Both the position numbers and the translations under genes were made by a program. The notes below the pieces were generated by a model. It did not search any database. It saw only the letters and a program-made list of their open reading frames with translations, and was not told the DNA's origin. DNA of 64,000 bases from Chamaea fasciata (taxonomy: Eukaryota > Chordata > Aves > Passeriformes > Sylviidae), in the NCBI GenBank assembly GCA_029207755.1, contig JARCOQ010000005.1, positions 54,835,563 to 54,899,562 of the forward strand, given 5' to 3'. Positions 1 to 14,800 of this stretch are shown here, piece by piece (the stretch's first letter is position 1; each line of letters starts with the position of its first letter).

Positions 1-1884
1 GTGAGGCAGAGGTCAGAGCATTAAGGAGACAAAGGGCAGCTCTGGTGGAAATGCCGCTGAGGCAGGGCTGGAGTGCCGCACACCCTGTTGTTCCCCTGAA
101 CAGCAGGGACGTTTGGGATGGGCGAGGGGGGGAAGCATACCCTGCTCTGCCAGCAGAGCCTTCCTCTTGTTGTGCCAGCCATGGGTGCAGTGGTGAGGGT
201 GGGAGGAGGCCCCAAAGCTCAGCTGTCATTCAGACTCCCTTTCATCCCTTTCCAGCTTCTTGTTATCCTCTGTGTGGAGAGAGAATCCCACATTTTTGGC
301 TGGAGGGAGGGGCAGGTGCACTGAGGGCCGTGCAGGTACATCCTCCATCCTCTGCCCTGAGCTTCCACAGAGAGCACAGCTGGAGGCGTGTGTGGGATGC
401 GGGGCAAACCTGAGCTCACCATAAGGTGAGAGGGACCTCTGTGTACCCATCTCCAGGCAGGATGGCCCTGGCACAGGTCTGTGAGCACTGCTGGCAGCAC
501 ATTCCACCAGAGCCGTGGGAGATGGGCTGGTTCCTGCCTGATCTGCATGGATGGCCCCAAGGATGAGTCTGACATCACCAGCCCTCCATCCTGCTCCTCT
601 CCTGTCTCAGCTTGCCCCAGCAGTGCCTGGGAGGCAGACTGAGGTCTTTGGATGGGTGGTGACACGGGCACCCTTGGAAATGTGCCCTGCAGCCAGGCTT
701 ATGAGTGGTTGTTACTTCTAGGTGCAATAAAAAAGGTCATTTGAAAGCAGATCTCAAACCCCCTCATGTTCTACAGCTCCTCGCTTTGTGGCTTGGCAAG
801 AGAGCACCTTGGTGATGCTATGTCTTCCTCAGAGGCACTTTCCATGACTAAAACTACAGCCCCTACACCCAAGCAGTGCTCTGGGTGAACCACAGGAGAC
901 CTCACTGTGCTGTGATCTTCTCACCCTGGAGGCTTGATGGTCTAGTTCCTGGGTGATGTGTGATCATCATATGGAAGACAGTTTTTTTGGTAGGATTACA
1001 GCTCCTTAGAGAACTAGGTGTTTGCCAGTCTGGGTTTTTAACTTCCTGATGACTATTTTTGTTGCAGAAAGTTGCCTGTTTCTTTCTTTGAAGCCTTATA
1101 TAAATTTCATTTGCTTCCTCCTAGCTAATGATTATGGCACAATTTTCTGGCATGTGATTGCTCCACCCCACCTCAGAGACATCCTTGTTATGGCTGGGAT
1201 CGGGAAATCCCTCGTCATGGCAGGGTGTGAGCACCAGCTGGCTTGCTCTTGCACAGATATGGATCAGGAGACAGTGCCAAACGCTGCCAATTAGGAATTG
1301 CTCCTAAATTTAGATGTCCGTGCTGTGCAAATGGAAATGGCAGTTCAAGGGACAAACCAGTGTGGTTGTCTTGGTATAAGGCTAATAATATGTAAAGCAC
1401 TCTAGAGCTGCACTTTCAGGGTGAAAAAGCACTGCTTGAATATGCTTTGTTTTTCCATCCTCATTAAGAAATCATTATCCTGTTGCCCTCATCATTATCA
1501 AAAATGTCTTTGGGAGACTGGCAGTCTCTTCTTGCTTCCCTCCCTCCACCCCATTTTAAAAACATTCATTGTTGCAGGGATGTATCTTTCAGGGCTGTTG
1601 GCCCAACTCCACTGCTGGTGTGTAAGGCTGATTGTCTTCAGAGGAGTTACACCAAAAATGCATTTGGCCTTTTGTGATTGGAGTATAATTGGTGGAACTG
1701 GCTAAAATCCGGGTTTGTCAGCCTGCAATTAGAGCAATATGGACATAGTTTTCAACATGACTAGTGATTTAGGGTCCCTCTACTTTAGGAGTGCAACTCA
1801 AGGTTCCTTAAACTGATCTTTTCTCCCAAACATCAGAAATCTGCCTGGGGTCTCAAGCAGGGCCCACCAAAGAACCTTCAGTGA
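1..1884. other. Region downstream of SSPN, no gene recognised
   Basis: No open frame here resembles a known protein. The left end is GC-richer, with short overlapping chance frames on both strands. ITPR2 is the expected next gene by synteny, but none of its exons can be seen. A weak ancient repeat fragment is noted near 1635-1672. Confidence 0.5.
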
Positions 1885-2518
1885 ACTCACTCGTATTTGT
1901 TGTTTATTAGTAATTGGGTTAGGTAGCCTATGTCATTAATCACTCTGAAAAGTTGTATGTATATTTTATATGGCAGCCATCAATATATTCACTTTGGTGT
2001 TGGTCTCAACCTGCATTGGAAGAGGTCTTGACCTCCCTCATTACTTTCCTGAATGTTAAATTCCCATCAGGTTAGCGTGGATTACACCCAGAGCACCAAG
2101 ATACGATATATTCCCTAAGCATGTTCCCACTGATATAATGAAGCAGTTTGGATCAGATCGCTATCTGGTAGAAATTGGCATAGCTTCTCTGAAGGCAAGA
2201 GGGAAATGGACCCTATTTTGTAATGGCTGTAGCCCTGCAGATGAGTTCCCAATGATTTTATCTATGGCTATTAAAGATTCTCTTTGGGGAGCATTTGTAC
2301 AGCTGCATCTTTAGGACTCTGTGACCTCTAGCTAATCTCACAAGAGGCCTTTTCTCAAGCGCAGCCATACAAAAATGCTCCTAAAACGACTGGAAAAATA
2401 TATTCATTAAAGCCGTGTGAGCGTTTTTCCTCATGAAAACCCTTCCAAGCGCCCGTCCCTCCGCGGGGCCCGCGGTTGCAGTTCCCACCTCCGGCCACAA
2501 GCCCTGCCAGCCCCGACC
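1885..2518 (-). other. SSPN: SSPN 3'UTR, provisional end
   Basis: Sequence just downstream of the SSPN stop. The first canonical AATAAA on the minus strand lies at 1908-1903, with a TATAAA variant at 1970-1965, so a transcript could end near 1885. Mammalian SSPN has longer 3'UTRs, so a more distal site is possible. Confidence 0.3.
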
Positions 2519-2884
2519 CTACACTTGCTGCCTCTGGCCTTCGGCGGCCGTGAGAGGCTGGAAGCGAACGCCCACGTAGAAGACCTGGTAGCGGTGCTTC
2601 CACATCACGAAGCACGTCAGGAGGCACACCAGGGCTGCCACCAGGTTGAGAGCCATCTGCAGGAGGAGGTACAGGCCGAGCATGCTGCTCAGGCTGCCGC
2701 AGTCGGCCGCGTCCCGGTACACGAAGGTCCGGCCGAGGGGGTCTGCAGTGTCCAGTTTGCACTGGCAGGACTCCTGGATGGTGTCACAGGTGAACTTGGT
2801 CAGCTGCAAGTAGTGGTGTGCAGCAAAGGCCACCGCCAAAACACAGGCAACCAGAGCCAGGGCACTCAGGAGAAAATATAGCAG
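2519..2884 (-). CDS. SSPN: SSPN coding exon 3, with stop codon
   Basis: The last coding exon encodes residues 138-258: TM3, the cysteine-bearing large extracellular loop, TM4 and the C-terminal tail. It begins with LLYFLLSAL directly after a pyrimidine-rich acceptor (CTTTCAG, minus strand 2891-2885). The TAG stop is at 2521-2519. The segments FAAHHY, RTFVYRD and CFVMWKHRYQVFYVGVR are family signatures. Confidence 0.96.
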   Translation of the reverse strand: MLYFLLSALALVACVLAVAFAAHHYLQLTKFTCDTIQESCQCKLDTADPLGRTFVYRDAADCGSLSSMLGLYLLLQMALNLVAALVCLLTCFVMWKHRYQVFYVGVRFQPLTAAEGQRQQV

Positions 2885-5800
2885 CTGAAAGAAAGGGAAT
2901 AAAAAAAGAGATAAAACCCCCTTTTCCCAGCTTCATAGAGGTTGAGGAACACACAAGGAATGCAGCACATGTACTTTGCAGGGAATTCATACCCACAATG
3001 TACTGTCTGGAGATTGGGTGCTTCAACAACTGCAAGGCTCATTATGATGAGAAGTTCAGCAGGTCATCTCAAGAACTTGCCTTGCATGTTTTATACAGAG
3101 CATTGCCTTGCAATTTTGAGGCCTAGGGAGAGCACCAGGGAACTGGAGTGTCTATACATCAAGAAGCTTTATAGAGAGGGAGGGAGCATTTTTCTCTCCT
3201 GTCCTACCTGCATTGACAGGACTCATGGTCACCAGCTGAGACAAATTAGTGCCTGGAAGCAGAGCTGAGCAGACTGAGCCTTGGGCTGCCATCTTACCCC
3301 AGGCTGTGCTGAGCTGTAGGTGTTTTTGAGACTTTGCTCATGTGTTATTCTCAATTTGCATGCCGAAATAAATCTGATTTATACTTGCAAATCAGGCAGT
3401 GGGGTGGCTGATCTCCTGCTTGTGGCCCTGTGGATGCAGCCAGCCCGTTTGCTTTCCAGGTCCCACTGTGGAATGGGAATGCAGATCTCCACAAGAAAGT
3501 GTGTGCTGTGCTCAGTCTGCTTCCAAAACCTGTCCCATAAACACGGGGAAGCCTTTCACAGGCATGAAAGGGCAGCAAGCACCTTTCTTTTCCCAGTGCT
3601 ACAGCGTGAGAAGGACAAGGGTCTGCTCGTCACCTCCACTGCTCCTCACAACAGTGGCAGCTTAAAAATAGCCTGGCTTTTATCAAGGGTAGCTCTGCAG
3701 AGTCCACCCCCACAAACACATGGAAACTGGCAGCAAGTCAGAGCCTTTGACGCTCCGGGATTCACCTGAGAGCTTTGGATACCAGCACATATGGACTTCC
3801 CTTTGCTTTTGATAGCTGGAACTGGCAGTTGCTGCACTGCGTACAAAATATGTGTGAATGTATATTAAAATCATGTTCTGTGTTTAGCCAAAATTGCATT
3901 TTTTGGTTCTGTTCAGCACTGTAAAAACATTTATTTTCCTTGGCATCTTATCTGTCAGACACATGGCATGGTTGGGAATCTGTTATTTTAAACAGCAGCT
4001 TCTCGCTCTCTTTCTCTCTCTTAACCTCAATACTGCAAGTAAAATATCAATATAAAAGCATTTTTTATGACCTTGAAACTCCAAGTATGCATGACTTGAT
4101 AAAATTCACACTCCTGGTGTATTTGTCTTATATCTACAGTGTGAATCAATCTTCTGTTTGGCTGCCAGCTTGAAAAAAAATTGGGATTATTGCAGGTCCT
4201 GAAGCACTATGTACATTTCCCCCTCACATCACCAAATTCTTACTGAAAGATCTTACTTTCCAAGACTTGGCTGCTATTAAATTTAATGACTTCCCCTGTG
4301 GCCTTAAACCAAGGGCAGCTTCAAAATGAGGGTGGCTCATATTAAACACAATTACTTTGCCCCCGCAGCTTTCAAGGGAAGGGTCTGTGGGAAAGGTGAA
4401 GCTGGAAAATGGGGCCACCTCCTCATGTGAAGCATACAGAAGATGGAGTGCTGCTGACTGCTGGACCCCCTCCCAACCAAGATGTGGTAATTCATAAGCC
4501 AATGGCATTGATTTCAAAGATGGTGCAAATGTGTTCGATGGGAAAAACCGAAAATGGACAAATGCTGGTTGTTTTGTGATATAGAAGTCCTGGTGGAAGT
4601 CCCTGGATTCGCCCCAGCAGAAGACAGAATCAGGCCTCCCTAACAGATGAGATACTAAGCCAAGACTACACCATGTGCCTGATTCTCCCTTGGCAGGTAT
4701 TTTATTTAGCTGCCAGCTTCTATCCAAAGTCAGGACACAACAGCCTAATCTATGCTCCAGGTACAGTAAAGGAGAATTTGTCTGTTGTGTTCCTAAAGGG
4801 AAGGCAATCTCAGGATCTGAATACACAGGCAGCTCTTATGATAATCCTTGGAGGTGAAGGGAGATGCATGGGGGACACAGGGCAATTTCCAAAAAGCTTA
4901 TTATTCTCACAAGATGTTTGCAGAGGAATCTCTCTGCAAGCTGCTGAAAATGAACACGTTTCCAAATACCAAAGGTAAGCCAAATGCAAGCACTGCCTCT
5001 GAGGGAGCACAAGACAGTGAGTGCTGAGATTCCATCAGCAGATTAATCACATGCCAGACCTGGAGGCAACTTCAGCATCCCAAATACAACTGCGTGGTGG
5101 GCTGTGCCCAGGAACCAGGACTTGCCACTGGAAAACTGTTTCTTAACAGCTTCAGAGAGATAGGCACTGCAATTACTGCTTAAATAGAAGGAGAAAAGGG
5201 AAGTGGGGAGAGACAGTGTACAATGAAGTCAGAGCATGGCAGCTCATCCTCCTTCGTGTTCCTCATATGAGGAAGAGACATTTTAGCAATATTTACGGCA
5301 ATAGTTTTCCTCCATGACTAAATTGAAATAAATAACAGGAAGATGGATTAAGTTCCTCATGGAAAAGGCTTCTCATAGTTATCAGAGGCAAAAGCAGAGG
5401 GGTTTGCAGAGGTGGATCAGGAGGCCCTGTCTGAGGGCAGTGGTGGCTCAGGCACAAGCTCCTGCAGGGAACAGGAACTGTGGTGTGTCACGGCGTGGGC
5501 TGGGTGTGCCGTGGGAGGACCACAGGGAGTGATCTGTCAAATGTCAGCACAGAAACCAGGAAGTCCACAGGATGGCTCAAGATTTTCCTGTGTGGCACTG
5601 GCTGTTGCTGTCCCCCCTGAAGGGCACAGCCACCCTCCCTTTGGGTGGCCTCCCTTTCTCAGGGACACATGGCGTGCTGTGGGTACCCACAGCAGTCTCG
5701 GGAAGGGACTTCTGCTGAAAGCAGTTCTCACACCTCCTTCTTTAACAGGATCCAGGGCTCATGCAAGTGTGAAATGAAAGAAGCAGCTGCCAAGAGGGAG

Positions 5801-8800
5801 GAAGGCAGAGAGGACTGCACAGGTCTACTGTTTTCCACCCCGAGGGAATCACTCACAGTGGTCAAAGGGTCACCTTGGGGGTTGACCCAAATCCCCCAGG
5901 CCTCTGTGTGTGTGTGTGTGTGTGGTCCTTCTCTCACAGTGATCCTTGGGTTGTGCAGGGGAACTTGGGGTGCTTAATGCGCTCCAGGGAAGCTCAGCCA
6001 AGATTTTCCTGTAGGATGATGCTTGGCTGATGGGAACCAGCCACCAGTGTGAAGGCAGGACCTGGGCCAGACCCCGTAAGGACAGTTGGAGCAGATTGGG
6101 CTGAACCCAACTGCAGTGCTTGATGAAGCATCAGGCCCTCAAGGAGAAAAGAACAACTCTCTGAACAATCTGTCTCATGACTGCAATCTTGCATCCTCAG
6201 CCTTGTCATAGCTAATGCTCAGTTTTAGTTCAGAGACAGCCTTTAACTGAAATTCAAAGATTTGAGAAGTGATACTGGAGATGAAGATGAGTCCTATGTG
6301 ATCGAAGCCCTGGAGGAGAGTTTTAGCTCCTACTTTGTTAAAATAGGTATGAGCCCTTCAGACAGAAGCCATTGGTCCTGTTATCGCAAAGTGTGGGATA
6401 ACAGCTCCCAGCAGGGACGTGGGACAGGAGAGGTGGACAGCCAGGCAATGCTGGAGTTCTGTGGCATGCTGCAATAGGAAATGCTGGGAAGGGGGATTTT
6501 GGAGAGGAGGGTGCCTTGGGTAAGCAACAGTCCATAGGCTATTGACTGAACCAGGGATATTTAAGCTCTTATTCTGCCAGGTGCCAAGAAATGGCCCATT
6601 TTACATCACCTCGGGAGCAATTCCAAAACGTCTATTCTCCTGCGGGGAACGATGGCTCACATTCCTTACCGTCAGGGTGGGTGGCAGAGACATCTGAGCT
6701 GCCCAGCCCGACATGCCGTTCCCAACATGAGGGATGACTCCCTTCCTGCCTGGATGCCAAATTCAATTTAAGGCAGCGGGGCAGGCAATAAAAAGCCTGG
6801 CGTGGCAGCCCCCGCCCAGCCCAGTAACCTTCCTTGGGGATGGAAAGGTGACAGGGGACAATGTAGAGGCAGCCACAGGGCAGGCACAATTGTTCTTCTC
6901 CCTTTCTTTCTTTAAGTACGGGAGAAGCTCGAGAAAGACACAAAAGACACACCGGGGTCTAATTTCTAAGGGAGGATGGATGGTTTGAAAAGCTGCTCCT
7001 TGCATTTTGTTTCCTTCTGCCTTTTTCCAGTTAATAATCACTGTTATTTTCTGCCGCTTGCGTCGGTATTTTTCTCGGTTATTATGTGTCTGCAAAATAT
7101 TAAGAGCCCCGAAAATTACAATAATAAGGAAAAATAGCCCAGGAAAAAAAATGGTGTTAAAAACAAGCGTTCTCAGCCTTGCTCTTCTAGTTGCTCACCA
7201 GTGTCAGCAAAGAAGTTTTGGAGACGAAGGTGGGGTATGGTGGGGCAATGCTCAGATGGGAATTTGCCTTGTGGGAGAATGCATGTCCCCGTGCTTTCTG
7301 AGTACTTTCCCATTAAATATTAAAACTTGGTTTAAGTGAACTCATTTTATGCCACCCTACTTCCTACCCTGCTCACTATCTCCACTTAATCTATTTAAAT
7401 TCTCTGAACACTTCCCAAATTATTCCAGCTTTGTCTGTATTTCTAAAACATGGTGAATAAAATGGTATCTTGTTCTGATTTGAAATGTTATTAGTTTCCC
7501 CGCTGTAGGATAAAGTTTCTTCCTTGGCTGCCTGGAAAGTAAGAGAGAACAATTTCTGCATTTCAGGTGTATTTTCACTTCTTTTCCTGTGTTCTATAAA
7601 ATATCCCCTGTATCAACTCTTCTGATTATATTTAATGACAAATAAAAGAAAAAAAAATGTTTAGAAAAGATAAGGTACCTTCACTGTGAACTGCACACAT
7701 GTCTTCTCATCAGGTTGGTACGAAATACAAAGCATAACAAATCCCACTAAGGCCACCACACAGACCTGTAAGGGAAGAGATGTAAAATGTGTCAAGGTTA
7801 AAAAAAAAAAAAAAAAGAAAAAAACCAAACCTACAAAACAATTATTATTTTTCCCCCAAGCCAGGACACCTTTCTGTGTTTGCAGGACCATAACTCAAGA
7901 AGCAGCAGCCCCCAGGATGCGTGTTGAGTTTTTGCCCATAAAACCATAAAAAAAAAAAAACATAAAAAAAAGCAGAAGGCTTCTGAAGTTGGGCTTGCAA
8001 GCCCAAAGAGCACCATCCTATGTAGATCTGGGTGCTGACAGGGTTTTTATGTCACCCGTGCAAGTGTTAAATCATTAAACCGTGGCTGCCACTGGGTAAG
8101 AAGCAGCAGAGTTTATTACAGAGGCTTTCACCCTCTTCTGGAGTGGACACCTTACTAAAGAAGATGTCCATCTCCCCTGCAATCTGAAACTGTTTTAGCC
8201 CTGTGGCAGTAATTGCTGAAGGGTAAAAGTAATGGAAAAGTATTTGCACACTTGTTTATTCATTTAGCTGTCTTTATTATTAATTCTGGATTTATCTGCA
8301 CCAGCAGATACTGACAGGTTGGCATTTTCCAGGTAAGGAGGGAAGATCCTCCTCTGAGGAACTAGCTCAATAAATGTGACTTGCTTTTTCCTGTTTAGAA
8401 AACACAGTATGTCCCCACACGGTGCTAAACACTCCAGTCAAGTGCTCTCCTCTCCCACTTTTTGCAGAATCAGCGAGCAAACCTCACAGGAGGACTTAGG
8501 AGCAGCAAACTGCTGCTTTTTGGCAGTTCATCCCCTGGATGGAGATTCTGGGTATACCCGGGCACCAGGTGAGGGCTCCCTGTGGGGCTGGATCTGGTAT
8601 GGTATGGGAGAGGCTGTTGGCAGCTGGAGCTATGCTTGGAGGAATCTGTGCATGTTTGAGCTGCCTTGGAAAAACAGGTGACTTGATGGCATGCACATGT
8701 TATTAAATGACCTTTCAAATCACACCTTTAGAAGCCATTGTAGGTGTGATGAGTCTTAGTGGTGACTTTGGATGGGATCAGGCACTGTCCTTTCAGAGGT

Positions 8801-11800
8801 CCTCTCTACACACAGGGCCAGGAGCAAGTCTTCACCTCCCTGCTAGGAGCATCTTGGCTATAAATGACAGCTATTAAATTCTCAGTGACTACAGCAAGAT
8901 TTTTTTTTTTTTACCCCCTCCATTTTATTTCTGAAGTTTGGAAGAGTCATCATTAATTTGATGCTTTCTGCTTTCCCAGAGCAGTGGGATTTGCCCTCTT
9001 TGGCCAGAGCCATGTGAGAGCTGCCTTTGCCAAGGTGGGGCTATGTCACAGAGGTGCCTGCAGGAGTGCGGGGCTCTGTCACAGCCCCATTCCCACCTGC
9101 ATGCCCTGGAAGTACTGCTCATATCCAGATTTCCAGCTCCACAGGGAGCTTGACCTGCAGTGAAAAATGCCCAACTGTCCTTTTGGACAGTAATGGATAA
9201 ATACGCTCCTTTTGCGATCTGTTGCAGAAGGTATCAAACTTTCTGTATCTGCAATGCTGGTGCAAGGCCTAAGCCAGCAGCCCTGCAAAGAAGTGCCTCC
9301 CAACACACAGAGAGCCATGTCTCTCAAGAACCTGGGTGATTAGTAACACTTTTCCCCATGAAATTTTATTTGGTGTCATTTCAGTGGGACATGAATAGGA
9401 AGTATTGCCTGAGAACATTTCTAAAGAATGCGTCAGTATTATTTACTCCTTTCCATGTCATGTGTATTTATATTCTGGTCCTGTGACTTACACACGGCCT
9501 CCAATTTATTTGTTTCTTTCTTTTTATTGTTGACAGCCATAGCTGACAGGGTTGTCTGGGGAAAAAACAACCTTTGTTGTCAAAGGTCCTTCAGTGCTGG
9601 GGTTTTTTTGCCCTGTGGTGCTTCTGTGTGACTCGACCATGTTTTATTTCTCGGGATTAATCACCTATGCCCTTGGTCCCTTGCACTGTAATATTAATCT
9701 TTTAATTCACTTAACATGCCCATAAAACTTAAATCTTAAGAGATCCTATTGCTGATAATATCCAAATGATAAACTCCCCCAGTGCCAGTAATGGCTGAAG
9801 GAGAGAATCGGCAGCAAGAACCAAAAAAACCCAAAACAAAACCTTAAACACACTGTCTTAACATCATATCCCCAAAATTCATGATAAATCATAGGGGCTC
9901 CTCACATCAGAGCTAGGACCTAAGTATTTTCAGGATCTGGTGCTGAAGGATCTTGTTATGAGCAATAAATCAAATTTGCTTTGCTTCAGCTACACTAGTG
10001 GGCATTTACACTTGCATGGACTGAGAGCCAGATTTGCCTCCAGGTGACTGCCATGAGACATCATGGGACTGTTCCCACTCCCTCCTTCCCCTTCCATTTA
10101 ACCACAGAAGGCTGACAGAGCTGCATTCATTTCCAAGGGCAGAGACCAAGGCTGGAATTTTCTCTCTGCCATCAAGTGCCTCGGACAACTTTTGCAAAAC
10201 TCCTGCTGGCTTCACACATGGCAGGATCAGACCTCCCTCTTCAGAAAGCTTCCCATACAAAGGGCTATCAGTTAAAAGGAGCTCCATTCCTGCACACACT
10301 TTCTAAAGGTCCTCTGGGATTTAAATAATATACTCAGGGACACTTGAAGAGGCACATTTGTAGAGAGGTATTTATAAAGGATTACACTGGGTCAGGATTC
10401 TGGCAAGTCTTGGCCAGGATTTTTTGGAAAGCTTAAGTATTTCTTTTATAATAATACAGTAACTTTTAATTTTTTTTTTTTTAAACCAGAGATGTGTGTT
10501 TTTCTAAGTAGCAGTAAAAAATATCGTGGCTGAGAATTATGACCTACATATGTTTAACATTTCAGCTCTTTAAAGGTAAATTCACTCCTTGGAGGAAACT
10601 AAAGTGTGGAACGTTTATATAGGAAACAGCTCTATGCTGCTATTTTATACATTATTAATAGATCAGCCTTGAATTACACCTGTGAAGTGTAACAGAATAT
10701 AAAAATCCACTGGTAAGTATTTTTTAGGGGCCTCTAAGTAACTATAACAGCTGCAGGCAGGTGCTGTTGATGGTGATTGCTGAGCAGCATTAGGTAATCC
10801 TGGATCCTGGTGCTGCAACAGCCACTGCCACATCCCAGTGTGAAGCACACATTTCCCATGCCTTATTGACTGAGCACACAACATAAAATGCAATTGAACT
10901 CACTTCAGCACGTGCTTGCCACCAATCGATGTGCATTTGTTACACAAATAAAACAGATTCTCTGAGACCTGCAGGACGGCACTTAATTAGATCAGCTCTG
11001 GTCAACTGTTATCCAGAAATCCAGGAATTTGCATTTCTGTGCATATTTCAACTCAGGTTTATTTCAAGATCCTGTTTCAAAATTTCCATATGGACTAACA
11101 CACCCCTCGCTGAATAGGTAGTGACGTGAAAGGTTATCCAAGGGAAGAATTTAATTTTGGAAAGCGCTGCCTAGAAAAAGACCCAAATGTGATACAGAAG
11201 TATTTAGGAAAGGTGAAGATTTCATTTTGCTTAAGGCATATTCTGTGAAATCCCCCCAGTTCACAACCCAGGAGAACAGCTATTTACTAACACTGGCTGA
11301 AGAACTTCAATATTTAGGCTGTACAAAATTTTTCGTAGTATTTCTTTTTGGGGGAAGCAGTAGACATTAGTCCCATTGGGCAGGAACACCTCAGGGCTGA
11401 AAAGTGACTTAAGAGTTATTGGTTTTTTAAGCCACAATCAAAATAGGTAAAGAAATTAGGGTGGCTTGCTCCCACCCCAAAGAAGACAGGAACCTGTTGT
11501 CATGTTATCCCACCTGCTCCTGCAAGGATTCAGCACAAGGTGTACGAGCAGCACAAGGGCACCACGTGGCAGGGATGAGGAAGGTTGTGTGTAATTAGGG
11601 GGAATATGAACACGGAGGGCACAAATTTCCGCTGTGGTTTGCACTCATTATCTTTGCATGCTGACATATTCATGTGGTTTTCTTTATTCCGACAGATTTC
11701 AAAACCACAGATTGCTCTAATCTGTCTCCATCTCTCACTTGTATGCTTGTGAAACTGGTTTTCCTTTTGTTATTGCTACAATTTTAGCCCAAATGCAGAA

Positions 11801-14800
11801 TAGGTGGTTTTCTCTAGCGAACTACCTCCTACCCAGAGCATCCTGAAAATCTGGTCTGGTAAAGCAGGAGGGTTGGGAACATCCACCAAGAAATGAAGGC
11901 AGGAGACAAAAACCTGGCTCTAAGGAGCATCTTGGGTCTGTGTCACATCACAAAGCAAATGCTGCAAACACTCACAAAGACACAGTATAGCTCTTTATAT
12001 GGGAGCTTTGTCAGCGAGAACCTCCTGCCATCGTTTTTAGGGGCAGAAAGCAAACACACGACAAGACAAAACCTTTCACAGGTGCACCTTGAAATGCCGT
12101 ACAGCACTGCTGAAACCCACAGGAGGATTCTTTCTCTCTGATAAGAATGTAAACTCAAACTTCAGGAGGAAAACTGCTGTTTATAGAATTAGGAAGACAT
12201 TTCCATTATGGACAAGTTATTTTGTAGTTGCTCACTTGGAGACACTGGGGATCTTTCTGTTTTTAGGGACACAGAATGTTTTCTTGTAGCTGTCTCTGGA
12301 GTTTCTGTCTCTCTCTCACAGGTGATACTTGGCTTGATGGTTCTCCCACCTTATCAGATATGGCAAGGCTCAGCTCCCGTCTACACCTTTGGAGAAGCCA
12401 CTTTATCCACCAAATCTAACACTCCCACTGGACACAGATTTTGATGCAGGAAAGAACCTGTCCCTGTTGGCTTTGCCATTATAAACCTGGATCACCTCTG
12501 GTGCCAGACATCTCTACAGGCTCTTGCAGACAGCAGCACTGAAGTTCATTTGGTTTATGAGGTTTGAGGAAGCTGTGATGAAAGTGGGTGCTGCAGGCAG
12601 CTTTCATCAGCCTCAGGTCAGCCTGGGTCTCACAGCTACATTTGAAAGAAGCCAGTCTGCAACATAGAGGTACCATGCCCTAATTTCTTTTTTTACCGCC
12701 TTATGGACTTGTTGTCAAATTTAAGGAAGTTTAGTTGCATATAAGTTACTTCCAGAAATAATAAGTTATAATAATATTAATAATGACAAACATGTATATT
12801 GTGGTTGCAGGCGAAGGCCATCATCATCTAGGAAATCATTCTTTTAAACAGCCATAAACCCCACAATAACTGCCCATCCCTGCCCCACCTACAAAATAAA
12901 ATACTGATGTCTTTACTACAGGTCCCTTCAAGCCATGCAGTAACACCCCCTGGCAGACCCACAACTTTCTCTTAAATCCTGCAAAGTCATCAAAACCCAG
13001 CAAGAGCATCCACAATCAAATGAAATGCTACGTTTTCCATAGTGATCTTTGCTGTTTGGGTCAGTTGCTCATCACTTGTGCTAAGGTAAGATTTAATTCC
13101 CCCAGCAAAGGCTACAGTCACACAGCCAGGAGCTGCAGCAGCAGTTCATTGCTGCTGTTAAACCAGAAATACAGTTCTGGCTGAAGAAATGCCTGAGGGA
13201 TCAAAAAAATAAAATTAAGACTTCACAGAGCCAGCAATGATTTTCACCCTGAGAAGTGCAGCATGGCTGAGAGTACTCGTGAACACCACTCGTGGTTTGG
13301 GGTGTGTCTGTGACTATGAAAGCCACCACCTCTATAGTCATGAGACTACCCAGGCTGGGGAAACCTGTTTGATATCCCTCTCCAAATTTTACCTGGACTT
13401 TTTGCACAAATTCCAGTCAGGAATTCTGCAGTTAAACTGTGGGCTAAGCCACAGAGGGGTCCAGGATTAGACCAGCCCCTGTCCAGGTATCAGACACACC
13501 TCAAGTGTGCAGTTACCTTCTCAAACCATTCCTGCAAAATGTTTGAACATTTCTCCCCATCAAAGTTTCCCACTCTACACCTGAGCAAAACGAGAGTGTG
13601 AATTTCAGTTAATCAGTGCATAGTTACTCTTGGAAGAGGATGAGATTTAATGGCAGAGGGTTCTGAAGAGTCCTGCTCTGGTGCTACACATGGCTGTAAA
13701 AAAGAACTAGCCTCTTCCTGAAGGCAGTCCTCCCTCAAACCGTTTGCCCATAGCTAACTGAAGCTAGCCTGTACCAAAAAATATGGATGCCTGCATGACT
13801 TTTTGATGGCTACTTTGATGGCATCAGGTTTTAAGAGTCACCGTCTATTAGAAATCGAAAATTGTTTCCCTAAAAACAAGCAAAAGTTATAGAGTCTTGA
13901 ACATTTCTGACTCCAGGTAAATGAAGGTAAATTAAGCTGCTTTTTCAGTTAAAAGTCTGCCTGCCTTTTGCACTACACAGCCCCACATCAGCCTCACCTC
14001 CACCAGGGCAGAGAAGCCAATGCTTGAGCGCTGATGCCAAAAAGCCACAAGCTGCAGCCACCCCTTGAGTAAAGCTCAGGGACCCTCTGGCCCGGGGAAA
14101 CACCTGGGGAGATGGAGAAGGGCTGGAGAAGGGAGAAGTGTCAGAGCTTCTGGGTTGGGGATCAGCCAATGGCAGATCTTTTGAGGTGCTTTTTGCAATA
14201 TAATCAGTGACAGCTGGAGCCACAGTTGCTGCCTTGAGCTGCTCGTGAATCAGATTTTTTTAGATGTTTGTAAAAGTCCTAATTTTATGAACATCTATAC
14301 ATATACATTTAAAATAACTTCCTGACAGAAATAATAAATACCCTGGATAATCATTTCTGATGAGCACTTCTGTAACTTTCTTAACTCCCTGAGTCTGCAA
14401 AACAGGGCTGAAAAGGGAGCTTGCCCATGAAAACTCTGATACTCTCCACTTTTGATCGCAGTGGAAATAATCTAAAGTAGGTTTTTCAAGGAGAAATACA
14501 TCGTTACTTCTTCTGGGTGTCAAAAGGCCACAAGCTAATGAAAAAGAATGAAAAGGATACCATTAATATCTACTGTCTCTGCAACACTTTTCATCCCAGG
14601 ATCTCAAAGCAAGGGGTGACGGATAGCCACTATTAACCCCACTTTGCAGGGGAAATAACAAAGTCTTAGCAAGGTTAAGTAACTTGCCCAAAGCTATGCA
14701 CCAAGCCAGTGGCAAGACACAGGGAAAAAAAATAAAGCCCTGCACTCATGAGTGGGTTTGTGGAGAGTTTGTCCAAGCTCCTGCAAAGCAGGAAGAAGGA

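Noticed and set aside
1..700. Possible end of ITPR2 at the left edge
   Set aside because: Expected by synteny, but no exon or protein segment of ITPR2 can be read on either strand.
1635..1672. Second copy of the ancient GGAGTTACACC repeat
   Set aside because: Only about 35 bases match the piece at 15588-15660, too little to annotate as a repeat.
2417..2881. Plus-strand 154-codon frame antisense to SSPN exon 3
   Set aside because: Shadow of the real minus-strand coding exon.
4224..4826. 200-codon minus-strand open frame in SSPN intron 2
   Set aside because: No recognisable domain, no splice or poly(A) context. A frame this long is plausible by chance in 64 kb read in six frames.
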